This document shows positions 44,613-54,874 of a DNA stretch of 64,000 bases, piece by piece. The notes beneath the pieces are model-generated. The model was not told where the DNA came from. It saw nothing but the letters and a program-made list of their open reading frames with translations, and did no database searches. Where the stretch lies: contig CAZWTU010000003.1 in NCBI GenBank assembly GCA_964637035.1, positions 7,239 through 71,238 of the forward strand. The letters are read 5' to 3'. Origin of the DNA: CAZMMV01 sp964637035 (GTDB taxonomy: Bacteria; Bacillota; Clostridia; Tissierellales; Tissierellaceae). Both the position numbers and the translations under genes were made by a program. Every line of letters begins with the position of its first letter. The first letter of the stretch is position 1.

Positions 44613-45395
44613 TTAATAAATACCATAAGCCGGACTTGGTTTATCCCAAATGTCTATGACCAAGTTACTAAAGTTTTCCTTTAGATAGTCCCTTATAACT
44701 GGAAGAATAATCTTTTCCGTATGATAATGGCTAGGATCTATAATAGTCAACCCATATTCATCAGCTAATTGACCATCATGATACTTGATATCCCCAGTTA
44801 CATATACATGAGCCCCTGACTTATATGCATCATATATAAAATCAGCACCTGCACCACCACAGACAGCTAGCCTATTGATAGTTCTTTTTATATCCCCATA
44901 TACTATTAAGTCCTTAATACCTAAACTAAGCTTTATTACCTTTAAATATTCAATTAAATCTATTTCACCTATATTTCCCACTAATCCATACCCATATTTT
45001 TCATCAGGGTCAGTATAATGTAACACTTCAGTATCCCTAAGCCCTAATATCTTTCCCAATTCATGGCTAACACCATTCTCTACCTGGTCTAGATTTGTAT
45101 GTGCATTATATACAATAATATCATTTCTTATTAAATCATATACCAATTTTTCCTTGTAACCCCCAGTAGTTATACTTTTCATTGGTTGAAAAATAAGGGG
45201 GTGATGTGTAATTATCATATCATAAGCTTTGTTTATAGCTTTTTCCAATACATTATTGTCTAAATCTAAGGATATTAAGATTTTATTTATTTGTTTTTCT
45301 TCATTGCCTATTTGAAAACCTGTATTATCCCAAGTATCTATTAAACTAGGCTTTGCCCATTTATTCATAGTATCAATTATATTTTTTGCCTTCAA
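44613..45395 (-). CDS. Nif3-like dinuclear metal-center protein
   Basis: The 260-residue protein has AKPSLIDTWDNTGFQIG, MIITHHPLIF (metal ligands), YNAHTNLDQVENGV and C-terminal DPSHYHTEKI, matching the Nif3/YqfO family, without the inserted PII-like domain of longer members. Function is unsettled (GTP cyclohydrolase-like activity has been proposed). The start is TTG; 45395 fits the family N-terminus MKAKNII. It overlaps the trmK end by 23 bases. Confidence 0.88.
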   Translation of the reverse strand: MKAKNIIDTMNKWAKPSLIDTWDNTGFQIGNEEKQINKILISLDLDNNVLEKAINKAYDMIITHHPLIFQPMKSITTGGYKEKLVYDLIRNDIIVYNAHTNLDQVENGVSHELGKILGLRDTEVLHYTDPDEKYGYGLVGNIGEIDLIEYLKVIKLSLGIKDLIVYGDIKRTINRLAVCGGAGADFIYDAYKSGAHVYVTGDIKYHDGQLADEYGLTIIDPSHYHTEKIILPVIRDYLKENFSNLVIDIWDKPSPAYGIY

Positions 45396-46083
45396 TTTCA
45401 AGTAACACCTCTTCATAATTTTTTAATAACTTTTCTAACTCCCTAGATTTTTCCATTGATTTTTCTGTTTTTATAGACCCTATATCATTTAAAATATTTT
45501 TTACTTTGTTTGCTTTGTAATTTATAAATTCCTTTAACAGGCTATGTTTTTTTTCTATAAGCAATGGGCTAATCTCGTAATAAATATCTTTTTCCACATA
45601 GGATTGTCCCCTTTTAGCAGATATAATCTCATAAAATTTTTCTTCTTCAAAAACCAAATCTTCATCTACTATTTCAAAATTATTATGAATTAAATATTGC
45701 CTCAATTCCTTAGCTCCTACCATGGGTTGAAATATAAAGTTCTTGATAGAATTTGTAATACCCTTGTCATTTTCCAAAATATCCTTAATTAATATACCAC
45801 CCATACCAGCTATTATTATAGTATCTACTTCATAAGCTTCTATAACATCTAGTCCGTTACCTAATCTGGCTTCAATTCTATCCTCTAAGCCTGCGGATTT
45901 TATCAAGCCTATTATCTTATCTAAAGAACCCTTACTAATATCAGTACCTATAACCTTCTTTGATATATTTTTTTCTATTAAAGATAGGGGTATATAACCG
46001 TGGTCTGTGCCTATGTCTCCTACTATAGAATTTTGACCTACCATATCTCTTATGGCTGATAAACGCATTGATAAATTCGTCAA
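45373..46083 (-). CDS. trmK: tRNA (adenine22-N1)-methyltransferase
   Basis: The 236-residue protein has a Rossmann methyltransferase core with VGDIGTDHGYIPLSL (SAM motif I), GMGGILIKDIL and a C-terminal coiled coil, as in TrmK. It methylates A22 of tRNAs. A TTG start is six bases after GGAAG. It follows rpoD, as in Bacillus rpoD-trmK. Confidence 0.9.
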   Translation of the reverse strand: MTNLSMRLSAIRDMVGQNSIVGDIGTDHGYIPLSLIEKNISKKVIGTDISKGSLDKIIGLIKSAGLEDRIEARLGNGLDVIEAYEVDTIIIAGMGGILIKDILENDKGITNSIKNFIFQPMVGAKELRQYLIHNNFEIVDEDLVFEEEKFYEIISAKRGQSYVEKDIYYEISPLLIEKKHSLLKEFINYKANKVKNILNDIGSIKTEKSMEKSRELEKLLKNYEEVLLEIEGKKYN

Positions 46084-46106
46084 TTTATACTTCCTTTCTA
46101 AACTAT

Positions 46107-46136
46107 AATTAAGACCCGCCTAAGCGAATCTTAATT
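46107..46136 (-). terminator. Hairpin at the end of rpoD
   Basis: AATTAAGA (46107-46114) pairs with TCTTAATT (46129-46136) with an inner GCG/CGC pairing. The T-tract is weak, so it may only partly stop transcription into trmK. Confidence 0.5.
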
Positions 46137-47241
46137 ATTCAAGAAAATCTTTTAATTTTTTACTTCTACTAGGATGACGAAGTTTCCTAAGGGCCTTTGC
46201 TTCAATTTGTCTAATTCTTTCCCTCGTAACTTCAAATTCTTTTCCTACTTCTTCTAAGGTTCTAGCTCTTCCATCATCTAATCCAAATCTAAGTCTTAGG
46301 ACCTTTTCTTCCCTTGGTGTCAAACTATCTAATACTTCTATTAATTGTTCCCTAAGCATTGTAAAAGTAGCTGCATCAGCAGGAGCCAAAGCATCATCAT
46401 CTGGTATAAAGTCTCCAAGATGACTATCTTCTTCTTCCCCTATTGGTGTTTCAAGAGATACTGGCTCCTGGGCTATTTTCATTATTTCCCTAACTCTTTC
46501 AACTTCCATACCTAAGACTTCTCCAATTTCTTCTGGCAAAGGATCTCTGCCTAGTTCTTGGACCAATTGTCTTTGTACCCTAACTAGTTTATTGATAGTC
46601 TCTACCATATGAACAGGTACCCTAATTGTCCTAGCCTGGTCGGCGATAGATCTTGTTATTGCCTGTCTTATCCACCATGTGGCATAAGTAGAAAATTTAA
46701 AACCCTTTTCATAATCAAATTTCTCTACAGCCTTCATAAGCCCTAGATTACCCTCTTGGATAAGGTCTAAAAATAGCATACCCCTACCTACGTATCTTTT
46801 AGCTATACTTACAACAAGCCTTAAATTTGCTTCAGCTAAATGTCTTTTAGCCTCTTCATCACCTGCTTGCATTCTTTTCGCTAATTCAACTTCTTCTTCT
46901 CCAGTTAGCAAATCAATTTTACCAATTTCCTTTAAGTACATTCTCACAGGATCATCTACATTTATCCCCTTAGGAACTGATAAATCTTCTTTTACCTCTT
47001 TTTCATCATCTTCATCTTTATCTAATAATATATCATCAGATTTATCACCAAGAATATCTATTTCCAATTCTTCAATTTTCAAGTATATATCTTCAATCTC
47101 ATTTGTGTTAAGATCAATTTCTTCCAAACTATCAGTTATTTCCTTGTATGTTAAAAATCCCTCTTTTTTTCCTTTAGCAATTAATTTATTAACTTCTTTT
47201 GATACGGTCTTTTTCTTTTTATCCTTTTTAGTTTGACTCAA
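46135..47241 (-). CDS. rpoD: Primary sigma factor RpoD/SigA
   Basis: The 368-residue protein has a charged N-terminal region 1.1, region 1.2 DPVRMYLKEIG, region 2 RFIDLIQEGNLGLMKAVEKFDYEKGFKFSTYATWWIRQA split across 2.3-2.4, region 3 and a region 4 helix-turn-helix TLEEVGKEFEVTRERIRQIEA. It recognises TTGACA/TATAAT promoters. It is six bases after dnaG, the conserved dnaG-rpoD pair. Confidence 0.98.
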   Translation of the reverse strand: MSQTKKDKKKKTVSKEVNKLIAKGKKEGFLTYKEITDSLEEIDLNTNEIEDIYLKIEELEIDILGDKSDDILLDKDEDDEKEVKEDLSVPKGINVDDPVRMYLKEIGKIDLLTGEEEVELAKRMQAGDEEAKRHLAEANLRLVVSIAKRYVGRGMLFLDLIQEGNLGLMKAVEKFDYEKGFKFSTYATWWIRQAITRSIADQARTIRVPVHMVETINKLVRVQRQLVQELGRDPLPEEIGEVLGMEVERVREIMKIAQEPVSLETPIGEEEDSHLGDFIPDDDALAPADAATFTMLREQLIEVLDSLTPREEKVLRLRFGLDDGRARTLEEVGKEFEVTRERIRQIEAKALRKLRHPSRSKKLKDFLE

Positions 47242-47246
47242 CTTGA

Positions 47247-49097
47247 TTACCTCCCTACCTTATTCTTAATAAGGTCTAATTCTTTGTTTAAGAATATAAG
47301 ATCATTACAAAGTTCTAAAAACCTCTCCTGGTCCTTTGTATCTTTTTCATCATTTTCTTCTAGGATTTGAATCTCTTTTCTAATACTATCCCTTTTAGAT
47401 ATTATATTATTTAACTTTATCTTATTGATTAAGTCTTCTATGATTTGTTCCACATTTTCCGGTGAAAATTCTACTTTTCTAGCAAAAATCCTATCTATAA
47501 CACTCATATCAATATTTGTATTTCCCTGAAGTTTTTTATAAATAATGTCTTCGTTAACATCCTTATCAACTTCATAGAATTCTTTAATCACAATAAAAAT
47601 TTCCTTACATTCAGTATGATTAAATTCATCTACCGATAATTCATTAGATACTAATTCGTAGAAGTCCTTATCAAATAGAATTAACTTTATTAAATCTATT
47701 TCGGCAATAAATTTGCCTGAAGGTAGTATTGCCTTTATGGGTGATATTTCTTTCTTTTTATAATTTTTATTTCCCATATACCTTCCTTGAAAATTGTTAA
47801 AGTTCTTATTCCTCTTATTATTACCATAAACTTCTTTTTCTATTGCACTTTTGGATATATCCATTTCTTTAGATATTTTATCCATATATACATCCTTTTC
47901 AATAGGGTTTTTTAAACCTCTAATAAGCTTTGCCATTTCAAGAGTAAATTTAATTTTATCCTCTGCATTATCTAAATCATATTTTGATCGATTTGTATAT
48001 ATTTTATAATCTACATAATTATACGCTTCTTTTACTTTGTTTTCAAATTTATTTATACCTTCTGCCCTTATAAAATCATCTGGATCTTTGTAATCTCCTA
48101 AAACAATTATTTTAGGTTTGATATTTTCCCGTGACAATATTTGCACAGCCTTATCAGTTGCATTTATACCTGCCTGATCTGAATCAAAGCAAATGTAAAC
48201 ATCCCCTCCATATCTTTTCAAAAGCTTACCCTGTCTTTCAGTTAAAGCCGTTCCAAGACTTGCTGCTGAATAGTTTACACCACTGGTAAATAGTGAAATT
48301 ACATCCATATATCCTTCTACTAATATGATTTTCTTTTTATCTGACAACTTATTTAACAAGTTTAAACCATAAAGATGATTGCCCTTATTAAATACAATAG
48401 TCTCCTGAGAGTTTAAATATTTTGGCATATTATCATCTAACACCCTACCGCCAAATCCAATTACCCTTCCCTTTACATCTATTATAGGAAACATAATTCT
48501 ATTACGAAATTTATCAAAATAACCATTTCCACTAGATCTTTTTCCTATTAGACCAATTTTTTCTATTAAGTCATCCTCAAATCCTTTTGATTTCAAATAC
48601 TTATACAGAGTTTCCCAGTTATCTAAAGAATAGCCTAAACCAAATTGCTTTATAACCTTATTGGGAAATCCCCGCTTATATAAATATTGTAAGGCCCTTT
48701 CATTTTTACCTAAATTAGAATGAAAGAATCTTGCAGCTTCTTTATTTATTTCATATGCTTTTAATCGCTGGTCATATGACTTTTTATCCCTAGGCATTTT
48801 TTCCTCAATAGCAATACCTAGTTTATCCCCTAAAAATTTAACTGCTTCTGGAAAATCCAAGTTTTCCTTTTTCATAATGAAAGTTACAGCATCTCCACCT
48901 TCTCCACATCCAAAGCAATGAAAAAATTGTTTTGAATCAGATACAGTAAATGATGGAGTCTTTTCATTGTGAAAGGGACAAAGGCCTACATAATTTGCAC
49001 CAGATCTTTTTAGTGGCAAATAATCTGAAATAATATCTATAATATTTGCAGATTCTCTTATTTTTTCAATATCCTCTTCATTTATATAGCCTTTCAT
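47247..49097 (-). CDS. dnaG: DNA primase
   Basis: The 616-residue primase has the CHC2 zinc finger (CPFHNEKTPSF and HCFGCGEGGDA, about 38-62), the TOPRIM core with LVEGYMDVI near 260 and DSDQAG near 305, and a C-terminal helicase-binding domain. It makes primers for DnaB-led replication. ATG 49097 is supported by AGGTGATAAA upstream. It is followed by rpoD. Confidence 0.97.
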   Translation of the reverse strand: MKGYINEEDIEKIRESANIIDIISDYLPLKRSGANYVGLCPFHNEKTPSFTVSDSKQFFHCFGCGEGGDAVTFIMKKENLDFPEAVKFLGDKLGIAIEEKMPRDKKSYDQRLKAYEINKEAARFFHSNLGKNERALQYLYKRGFPNKVIKQFGLGYSLDNWETLYKYLKSKGFEDDLIEKIGLIGKRSSGNGYFDKFRNRIMFPIIDVKGRVIGFGGRVLDDNMPKYLNSQETIVFNKGNHLYGLNLLNKLSDKKKIILVEGYMDVISLFTSGVNYSAASLGTALTERQGKLLKRYGGDVYICFDSDQAGINATDKAVQILSRENIKPKIIVLGDYKDPDDFIRAEGINKFENKVKEAYNYVDYKIYTNRSKYDLDNAEDKIKFTLEMAKLIRGLKNPIEKDVYMDKISKEMDISKSAIEKEVYGNNKRNKNFNNFQGRYMGNKNYKKKEISPIKAILPSGKFIAEIDLIKLILFDKDFYELVSNELSVDEFNHTECKEIFIVIKEFYEVDKDVNEDIIYKKLQGNTNIDMSVIDRIFARKVEFSPENVEQIIEDLINKIKLNNIISKRDSIRKEIQILEENDEKDTKDQERFLELCNDLIFLNKELDLIKNKVGR

Positions 49098-49185
49098 TTT
49101 ATCACCTAAATATTTTACCAAAAATTTAACTCATATTATATATTCGACATAAAATTATAAATTCCTTCTTTTTTTTCAATGTTTT

Positions 49186-50202
49186 TTAATATTTTTTCCA
49201 AGGCTTTGGAATAAATATATTATTAAATAGATTGACAATGTATCTATCTGTTGTCCCAGCGATATAATCACATATAATGTCTTCTATGTCACAATCTATT
49301 TTTTTATATATAGATAAATGTTCATTTGGTAATTTTTTTATATTTTTATAATAATATTTATAAAGTTCTTCTATAATATATGCAACCTTTTCTTCTTCTG
49401 ATTTTGCCACCTTGTTATAGTAAACATACTCAAACATAAAGTCTCTTAGAGTATCTGTAGCTTCTTTTATTTCATCGCTCATTGTAATCCTATTTTTTTC
49501 ACTACTATTTTTAATTATATCTAAAATCATTTTATTTATTCTATCTCCATGGGATTTGCCTAGAATTTCTATGGCTTCCCTTGGTAAATCTTCATTCTTT
49601 ATAACCTTTGCCCTAATAGCATCATCAATATCATGATTGATATATGCTATCCTATCTGCATATTTAACAACCTGACCTTCTAAAGTCTCTGATAATATCT
49701 CCCCAGAATGCCTTTTTATACCTTCCCTTACTTCATAGGTTAAATTTAATCCTATTTTACTATCTTGATGTTCTAGGAAATTAACCACTCGAACAGATTG
49801 TTCATTATGGTTAAATCCCTTAGGATGTAACCTATTCAAGACATTTTCTCCCGTATGCCCAAAAGGGGTATGTCCTAAATCATGACCTAAGGATATAGCC
49901 TCTATTAAATCTTCATTTAAAGCTAAGGCCCTAGCTAAAGTCCTGGCAATCTGTGAAACTTCAAGCGTATGAGTAAGTCTTGTCCTATAATGGTCCCCCT
50001 CAGGAGCTAGGAAAACCTGAGTTTTATGTTTCAATCTTCTAAAAGACTTAGAATGTATAATCCTATCCCTATCTCTTTGAAAATCAGTTCTTATGGTACA
50101 TTTTTCTTCAGGAGTATTTCTTCCTTTTGAATCCTTACTCTTTTTGGCATAAAAGGATAAGGACATTTCTTCAGCTTTTTCAATTTTATTTCTTATATCC
50201 AT
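49186..50202 (-). CDS. dgt: dGTPase-like deoxynucleoside triphosphate triphosphohydrolase
   Basis: The 338-residue HD-domain enzyme has FRRLKHKTQVFLAP, TRLTHTLEVSQIAR (His) and SLGHDLGHTPFGHTGE (HD motif). It resembles the dgt type 2 family that cleaves dNTPs to nucleosides and triphosphate. It lies directly upstream of dnaG, a known clostridial linkage. Confidence 0.93.
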   Translation of the reverse strand: MDIRNKIEKAEEMSLSFYAKKSKDSKGRNTPEEKCTIRTDFQRDRDRIIHSKSFRRLKHKTQVFLAPEGDHYRTRLTHTLEVSQIARTLARALALNEDLIEAISLGHDLGHTPFGHTGENVLNRLHPKGFNHNEQSVRVVNFLEHQDSKIGLNLTYEVREGIKRHSGEILSETLEGQVVKYADRIAYINHDIDDAIRAKVIKNEDLPREAIEILGKSHGDRINKMILDIIKNSSEKNRITMSDEIKEATDTLRDFMFEYVYYNKVAKSEEEKVAYIIEELYKYYYKNIKKLPNEHLSIYKKIDCDIEDIICDYIAGTTDRYIVNLFNNIFIPKPWKKY

Positions 50203-50308
50203 ATATATACCCCTTTCATTACCAAGTAATTTCCTTATATTATATATTCAACATACTTGTCAAAAACCCTTTTTTATTTAAATATTTATTTATTATTATT
50301 ATAAAGAA

Positions 50309-50334
50309 AAAAGAAGTGTTATAAACACAACACT
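50309..50334 (-). terminator. Terminator after the PPDK regulator
   Basis: AGTGTT (50315-50320) pairs with AACACT (50329-50334), with TTCTTTTTTCTTT following on the minus strand. Confidence 0.7.
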
Positions 50335-50347
50335 CCTATATATATTA

Positions 50348-51157
50348 TTATTCCAAAGTTTTCATATAATCTATAATAATTCCAGCGCTTTCTTCTATAG
50401 CTTTATTTGAAACATCAACAACAAAACAACCAAGTTTATCCATAATGGATTTAGAATAGTCTAATTCTTCATTAATCCTATTTATATTTGCGTAATTTGC
50501 ATTATCACTCAATCCCAATGACTTTAGGCGTTCCTGCCTAATTTCATTTAATTTACCTGAATTAGCAACTAATCCGATTACTCTTTTCTTGTCCTTTTCA
50601 AATAATTCCTTAGGTGCAGGTACCTCGGGTACCAAGGGGAAATTAGCAACCTTATAGTTTTTATGTGCAAGATACATACTAAGAGGTGTCTTAGAAGTTC
50701 TAGAAACCCCTACTAAAATTAAATCTGCTTTTTTTATTCCTCTTGGGTCCTTTCCATCATCATATTTAACTGCAAATTCAACTGCTGCCACCTTTTTAAA
50801 GTAATTTTCGTCTAATCTTCTTATAAGCCCTGATTCTCTCTTAGGTTGAAACTTTAAAATGCTTTCAATGGCATCTAGGGTTGGTGTCATCAAATCCACA
50901 GTTGGAATATTTAACTCAAGTCCCTTTTTTTCTATAAAATTTCTCAGTCCATCTATAACTATAGTATACACAACAACACTAGGCTCAACCTTTGCTTCTT
51001 CAAATATTTCTAATATTTGATCTGTAGAAACAATATAAGGAAATTTTCTAACTTCATATTTCCCTGAATTAAATTGACTCAGAGCTGCCTTAGACAACTG
51101 CTCTCCAGTTTCCCCTAAGGAGTCTGACAATACATATACAGTTAATTTTTCCTTCAC
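50348..51157 (-). CDS. Pyruvate, phosphate dikinase regulatory protein
   Basis: The 269-residue DUF299 protein begins LTVYVLSDSLGETGEQLSKAAL, with the P-loop-like GVSRTSKTPLSMYLA near residue 147 and VVDVSNKAIEESAG near the end. It is an ADP-dependent kinase/phosphorylase that switches PPDK off and on. Next to it is a CcpN-like gene, as in gluconeogenesis control of Bacillus and clostridia. Confidence 0.95.
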   Translation of the reverse strand: MKEKLTVYVLSDSLGETGEQLSKAALSQFNSGKYEVRKFPYIVSTDQILEIFEEAKVEPSVVVYTIVIDGLRNFIEKKGLELNIPTVDLMTPTLDAIESILKFQPKRESGLIRRLDENYFKKVAAVEFAVKYDDGKDPRGIKKADLILVGVSRTSKTPLSMYLAHKNYKVANFPLVPEVPAPKELFEKDKKRVIGLVANSGKLNEIRQERLKSLGLSDNANYANINRINEELDYSKSIMDKLGCFVVDVSNKAIEESAGIIIDYMKTLE

Positions 51158-51170
51158 TATTTTATCCCCC

Positions 51171-51806
51171 TCACTGATTTAAGCCTAATTCTACAAATAA
51201 CCTAGTTATGGTTGTTTTAGTAATCTTGCCTATTATTTTAAGTCTTTTATCATCATCTTTATCATCTTTTTCTATAACTGGTAAACTATCTATTTCTTGT
51301 TCTATCAATTTTACCGCCGCATCTAATATACTATCTTCTTCTTCCACAAATATAATATTTGGCATCCTAGTCATAATCATGCCAATGGGAATCTTATTTA
51401 AATCCATACCTCCAATAGCAGATTTAATAAAATCCTTTCTTGACACTATACCAGACAAATACCCACCATCACTAACATAAATAGAACCTACGTCCTCTAA
51501 AAATATAGACACAATGGCATCATATAGGCTTACAGATTCATCTACTACAATAGGCATAGACATTACATCCTTCACCTTAATACTCTTTATTTTCTCTGAA
51601 ATATAAGATAAATTATCCTTTCCAGTATGAAAATATCCCACCTTAGGTCTTGCTCCCAATATACCCGACATAGTTAAAATTGCCAAATCAGGCCTAAGAG
51701 TAGATCTATTCAAGTTTAATTTTCCTGCAATAGCTTCTGATGTAATAGGCTGCCCATTTTTCACAATATCAATTATCTTTTCCTGTCTTTCGCTTAATTG
51801 AATAAT
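51171..51806 (-). CDS. CcpN-like transcription regulator (HTH plus two CBS) with probable ATT start
   Basis: The protein (211 residues from 51806) has an N-terminal winged helix (LSERQEKIIDIV ... RSTLRPDLAILTM) and two CBS domains (about 70-125 and 140-200), the layout of CcpN/YqzB, repressor of gluconeogenic genes. No ATG, GTG or TTG fits the conserved N-terminus: TAG is in frame just upstream, and the first standard start (GTG 51764) would cut off the first helix. GGAGGTG six bases before ATT 51806 supports ATT as the start, as in infC. It lies 13 bases before the PPDK regulator. Confidence 0.82.
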   Translation of the reverse strand: MIQLSERQEKIIDIVKNGQPITSEAIAGKLNLNRSTLRPDLAILTMSGILGARPKVGYFHTGKDNLSYISEKIKSIKVKDVMSMPIVVDESVSLYDAIVSIFLEDVGSIYVSDGGYLSGIVSRKDFIKSAIGGMDLNKIPIGMIMTRMPNIIFVEEEDSILDAAVKLIEQEIDSLPVIEKDDKDDDKRLKIIGKITKTTITRLFVELGLNQ

Positions 51807-51845
51807 AACCTACACCTCCAATATCAGTAAGATAGAAGCCTTAAG

Positions 51846-53927
51846 TTATTTATTTACTATTTTTGATAAATCACAAACTTTTAACATGGTATCATATATA
51901 TTTTTTAATAATCCTAATCTATTATTTTTAATAGTTTCATCTTCAACCATTATCATAACATTATTAAAATAATCATCTATAGGTTCTTGCAAAGTTGACA
52001 ATTCCTCCAAGGCCTTATAATAATCCATTTTTTCTATTAAATTATCTACCTTTTCCTCCACACTGTTGAAACTCTCATAAAGATTTATCTCCTCACTAGA
52101 TAATAAATCCCTACATACTTCATTAAATTCAGTCTTTTCCGCTAAATTAGCAAGCCTTTTAAATGAAATTAAAATATTGGATAGGTTTTCCTCTTCTTCT
52201 AACCATTGATTTATTTTATCCGCTTTTATTTTAGTATCGTAAATATCTTCAATATTAGAATCAATCAAAGCATCAACTATATCATATCTAATCCCCATAC
52301 CTGTAAACATATTTTCTATTCTGCCCTTAAAAAACTCCATTATCTCTAATTTAACCTTTTCATAATCGAAGGTTAAACTATTTATGTCAACATACATATA
52401 TAATGCTGTTTCAATAGTTTTATTTATAGACAAGTTTAACTTTTTATTCAATATAATATTTATTATCCCTAGGGCTTGCCTTCTCAAACCAAAGGGGTCT
52501 TGAGAACCAGTAGGATGTATTCCTATGGCAAACAATCCAGCAATAGTATCAAACTTATCCGCAATAGAAAGTACTGTCCCTGCAGTTGTAGTAGGTAGTT
52601 CATCTCCAGCAAACCTAGGTAAATATTGTTCAAAAATAGCCAAACTCACAATTTCTTTTTCTTTAGAAATCTTAGCATATTCCATACCCATCTTTCCTTG
52701 CAACTCAGTAAACTCCGTTACCATTTTAGTTACAAGATCAGCCTTAGACAAATATGCAGCCCGTTGTATATTCTTTTCCGTTTCTTCACCAACTTCTAAA
52801 GATTCTCCTATTTTATTAGCTAGATTTTCAACCCGAATTGTCTTATCATATAAGGTTCCTAGTTTTTCTTGAAAGACAACCCCCTTAAGGTCCTCAACAT
52901 AAGATTCCAATGGGTCCTTAATATCATCCATATAGAAAAACTTTGCATCTTCTAATCGAGCTCCTAAAACCTTTTCATTACCTTTTATAACAGTTTCAAC
53001 ATGGTCTTCATTTCCATTTCTAACCGTAATAAAATAAGGCAAAAGTTGCTGTTTATCATTTAAAACAGGAAAATATCTTAAATGCTCCTTCATAGGAGTT
53101 ATAATTATCTCTTCAGGTAAATTTAAGTATTCCTCTTTTATTCTCCCAATCATTGGAGTTGGGTACTCAACAAGATTAGTTACCTCATCTAAAAGTAAAT
53201 CATCTTTTTGTAAATTACCCCCTCTTTCCCTTGCCAGTTTTTCTGCTCCATATTTAATTTTTTCTTTTCTTTCATCCTGGTCTACTATTACATAATTTTC
53301 TCTTAAAACTTCCATATAATCATCTACATGATTTATTATTATATTATCATTTCCTAAAAACCTATGGCCTCTACTTGTATTCCCAAGAGGGATTCCCTCC
53401 AGGTCAAAAGGCACTACTTGATCATCTAATAGGGAAATTAGCCATCTTATAGGCCTAGCAAACCTTAGGTTTTTTCCTCCCCATTTCATAGTTTTTGGAA
53501 AATGGATAGATTTTATAATATTAGGCATATGAATCTTTATCAATTCTTCAAGAGCCTTACCTTCTTTTAAAACATTGGCATAGACATAATCTTCCCCTTT
53601 AAACTCTTCTGTATATATGGCAGATATATCTATTGCCTGGCCTTTCATAAAACCAAGCAGGGCTCGTGTAGGACTACCTTCATCATCGAAAGCTATCCTC
53701 TTAGCAGGCCCTTTTATATTTTCACTTAAATCTTTTTGTTTTTCATCTAATCCTTCAACAATTATTGTCAGTCTTCTAGGAGTGGTGTATGCTTTTATTT
53801 TATCATAGTTTAAATTTTCTTCCTTAAGCATATTAATCATATTCATTTCTAAATCTTTTAATGCATCATTAACCTGCTTTGCTGGTAATTCTTCCACACC
53901 TATTTCCAATAAGTAATTTTTACTCAT
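51846..53927 (-). CDS. glyS: Glycyl-tRNA synthetase beta subunit
   Basis: The 693-residue protein starts LLEIGVEELPAKQV, has the conserved TPRRLTI, FPKTMKWGG, RPIRW and DPFGLRRQALGI motifs and a C-terminal anticodon-binding helical domain. It works with GlyQ as an alpha2beta2 enzyme. Its ATG follows the glyQ stop with no gap (TAAATG). Confidence 0.97.
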   Translation of the reverse strand: MSKNYLLEIGVEELPAKQVNDALKDLEMNMINMLKEENLNYDKIKAYTTPRRLTIIVEGLDEKQKDLSENIKGPAKRIAFDDEGSPTRALLGFMKGQAIDISAIYTEEFKGEDYVYANVLKEGKALEELIKIHMPNIIKSIHFPKTMKWGGKNLRFARPIRWLISLLDDQVVPFDLEGIPLGNTSRGHRFLGNDNIIINHVDDYMEVLRENYVIVDQDERKEKIKYGAEKLARERGGNLQKDDLLLDEVTNLVEYPTPMIGRIKEEYLNLPEEIIITPMKEHLRYFPVLNDKQQLLPYFITVRNGNEDHVETVIKGNEKVLGARLEDAKFFYMDDIKDPLESYVEDLKGVVFQEKLGTLYDKTIRVENLANKIGESLEVGEETEKNIQRAAYLSKADLVTKMVTEFTELQGKMGMEYAKISKEKEIVSLAIFEQYLPRFAGDELPTTTAGTVLSIADKFDTIAGLFAIGIHPTGSQDPFGLRRQALGIINIILNKKLNLSINKTIETALYMYVDINSLTFDYEKVKLEIMEFFKGRIENMFTGMGIRYDIVDALIDSNIEDIYDTKIKADKINQWLEEEENLSNILISFKRLANLAEKTEFNEVCRDLLSSEEINLYESFNSVEEKVDNLIEKMDYYKALEELSTLQEPIDDYFNNVMIMVEDETIKNNRLGLLKNIYDTMLKVCDLSKIVNK

Positions 53928-54806
53928 TTACAAAGCCTCCTTTTTTATTAGAGGATATCCCATTTCTTCCCTCTGGTCTATATAAGCTGAGGCTACTTTT
54001 CTAGCTAATTGTCTAACCCTTCCTAAGTAGTTTGTTCTTTCAGATACAGAAATAGCACCCCTTGCATCTAACACATTAAATGTATGAGAACATTTCAATA
54101 CATAATCATAAGAAGGAATCACTAGACCATTTTCTATGGTTTCACTAGCTTCCTCTTCATAGGTATTGAAAAGTTTTTTAAGAGTTTCAATATTAGCCTT
54201 TTCAAAACTATATACAGAATGTTCATATTCAGACTTATTAAATATATCCCCATAAGTCAGATCCTCATTCCATTGTATATCAAATATATCATCTACATCT
54301 TGTAAATACATAGCTATTCTTTCTAATCCATAGGTCAACTCAGCAGACTCTAATTCGCAGTTTATACTTCCTACTTGTTGGAAATAAGTAAATTGAGTTA
54401 TTTCCATACCGTCTAGCCAAACTTCCCATCCAAGACCCCAAGCACCTAAAGTTGGTGCCTCCCAATTATCTTCTACAAATCTTATATCGTGTTTTAAGGG
54501 GTCAATACCAACAGCCCTTAGACTATCTAAATACATAGACTGAACTTCTTCAGGCGATGGTTTAAGTATTACTTGTAACTGGTGATGTTGGTAGACTCTA
54601 TTTGGGTTTTCACCATATCTAGCATCTGCTGGCCTTCTTGAAGGCTCAACATAGACTACCTTCCAAGGTTCTGGTCCTAAAGCCCTTAAAAAAGTATTTG
54701 GGTTCATAGTCCCTGCCCCCATTTCTACGTCATAGGGCTCAGATATTATACATCCCCTGTCTCCCCAAAATCTTAGTAGTTTCAGCATTAAATCCTGAAA
54801 ATACAT
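53928..54806 (-). CDS. glyQ: Glycyl-tRNA synthetase alpha subunit
   Basis: The 292-residue class II catalytic subunit begins MYFQDLMLKLLRFWG, with GAGTMNPNTFLRALGPEPW, YVEPSRRP, YQHHQLQVILKPSP and WEVWLDGMEITQFTYFQQ. ATG 54806 is chosen because AGGAGG lies eight bases upstream; the longer frame lacks any signal. A sigma-A promoter is 69 bases upstream. No glycine T-box was seen. Confidence 0.97.
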   Translation of the reverse strand: MYFQDLMLKLLRFWGDRGCIISEPYDVEMGAGTMNPNTFLRALGPEPWKVVYVEPSRRPADARYGENPNRVYQHHQLQVILKPSPEEVQSMYLDSLRAVGIDPLKHDIRFVEDNWEAPTLGAWGLGWEVWLDGMEITQFTYFQQVGSINCELESAELTYGLERIAMYLQDVDDIFDIQWNEDLTYGDIFNKSEYEHSVYSFEKANIETLKKLFNTYEEEASETIENGLVIPSYDYVLKCSHTFNVLDARGAISVSERTNYLGRVRQLARKVASAYIDQREEMGYPLIKKEAL

Positions 54807-54874
54807 ATAAAAACCTCCTCGTTTTTCAATTGCAAACAAAATCTTATATTCCAAAAAGAATAAAGACTCTTACC

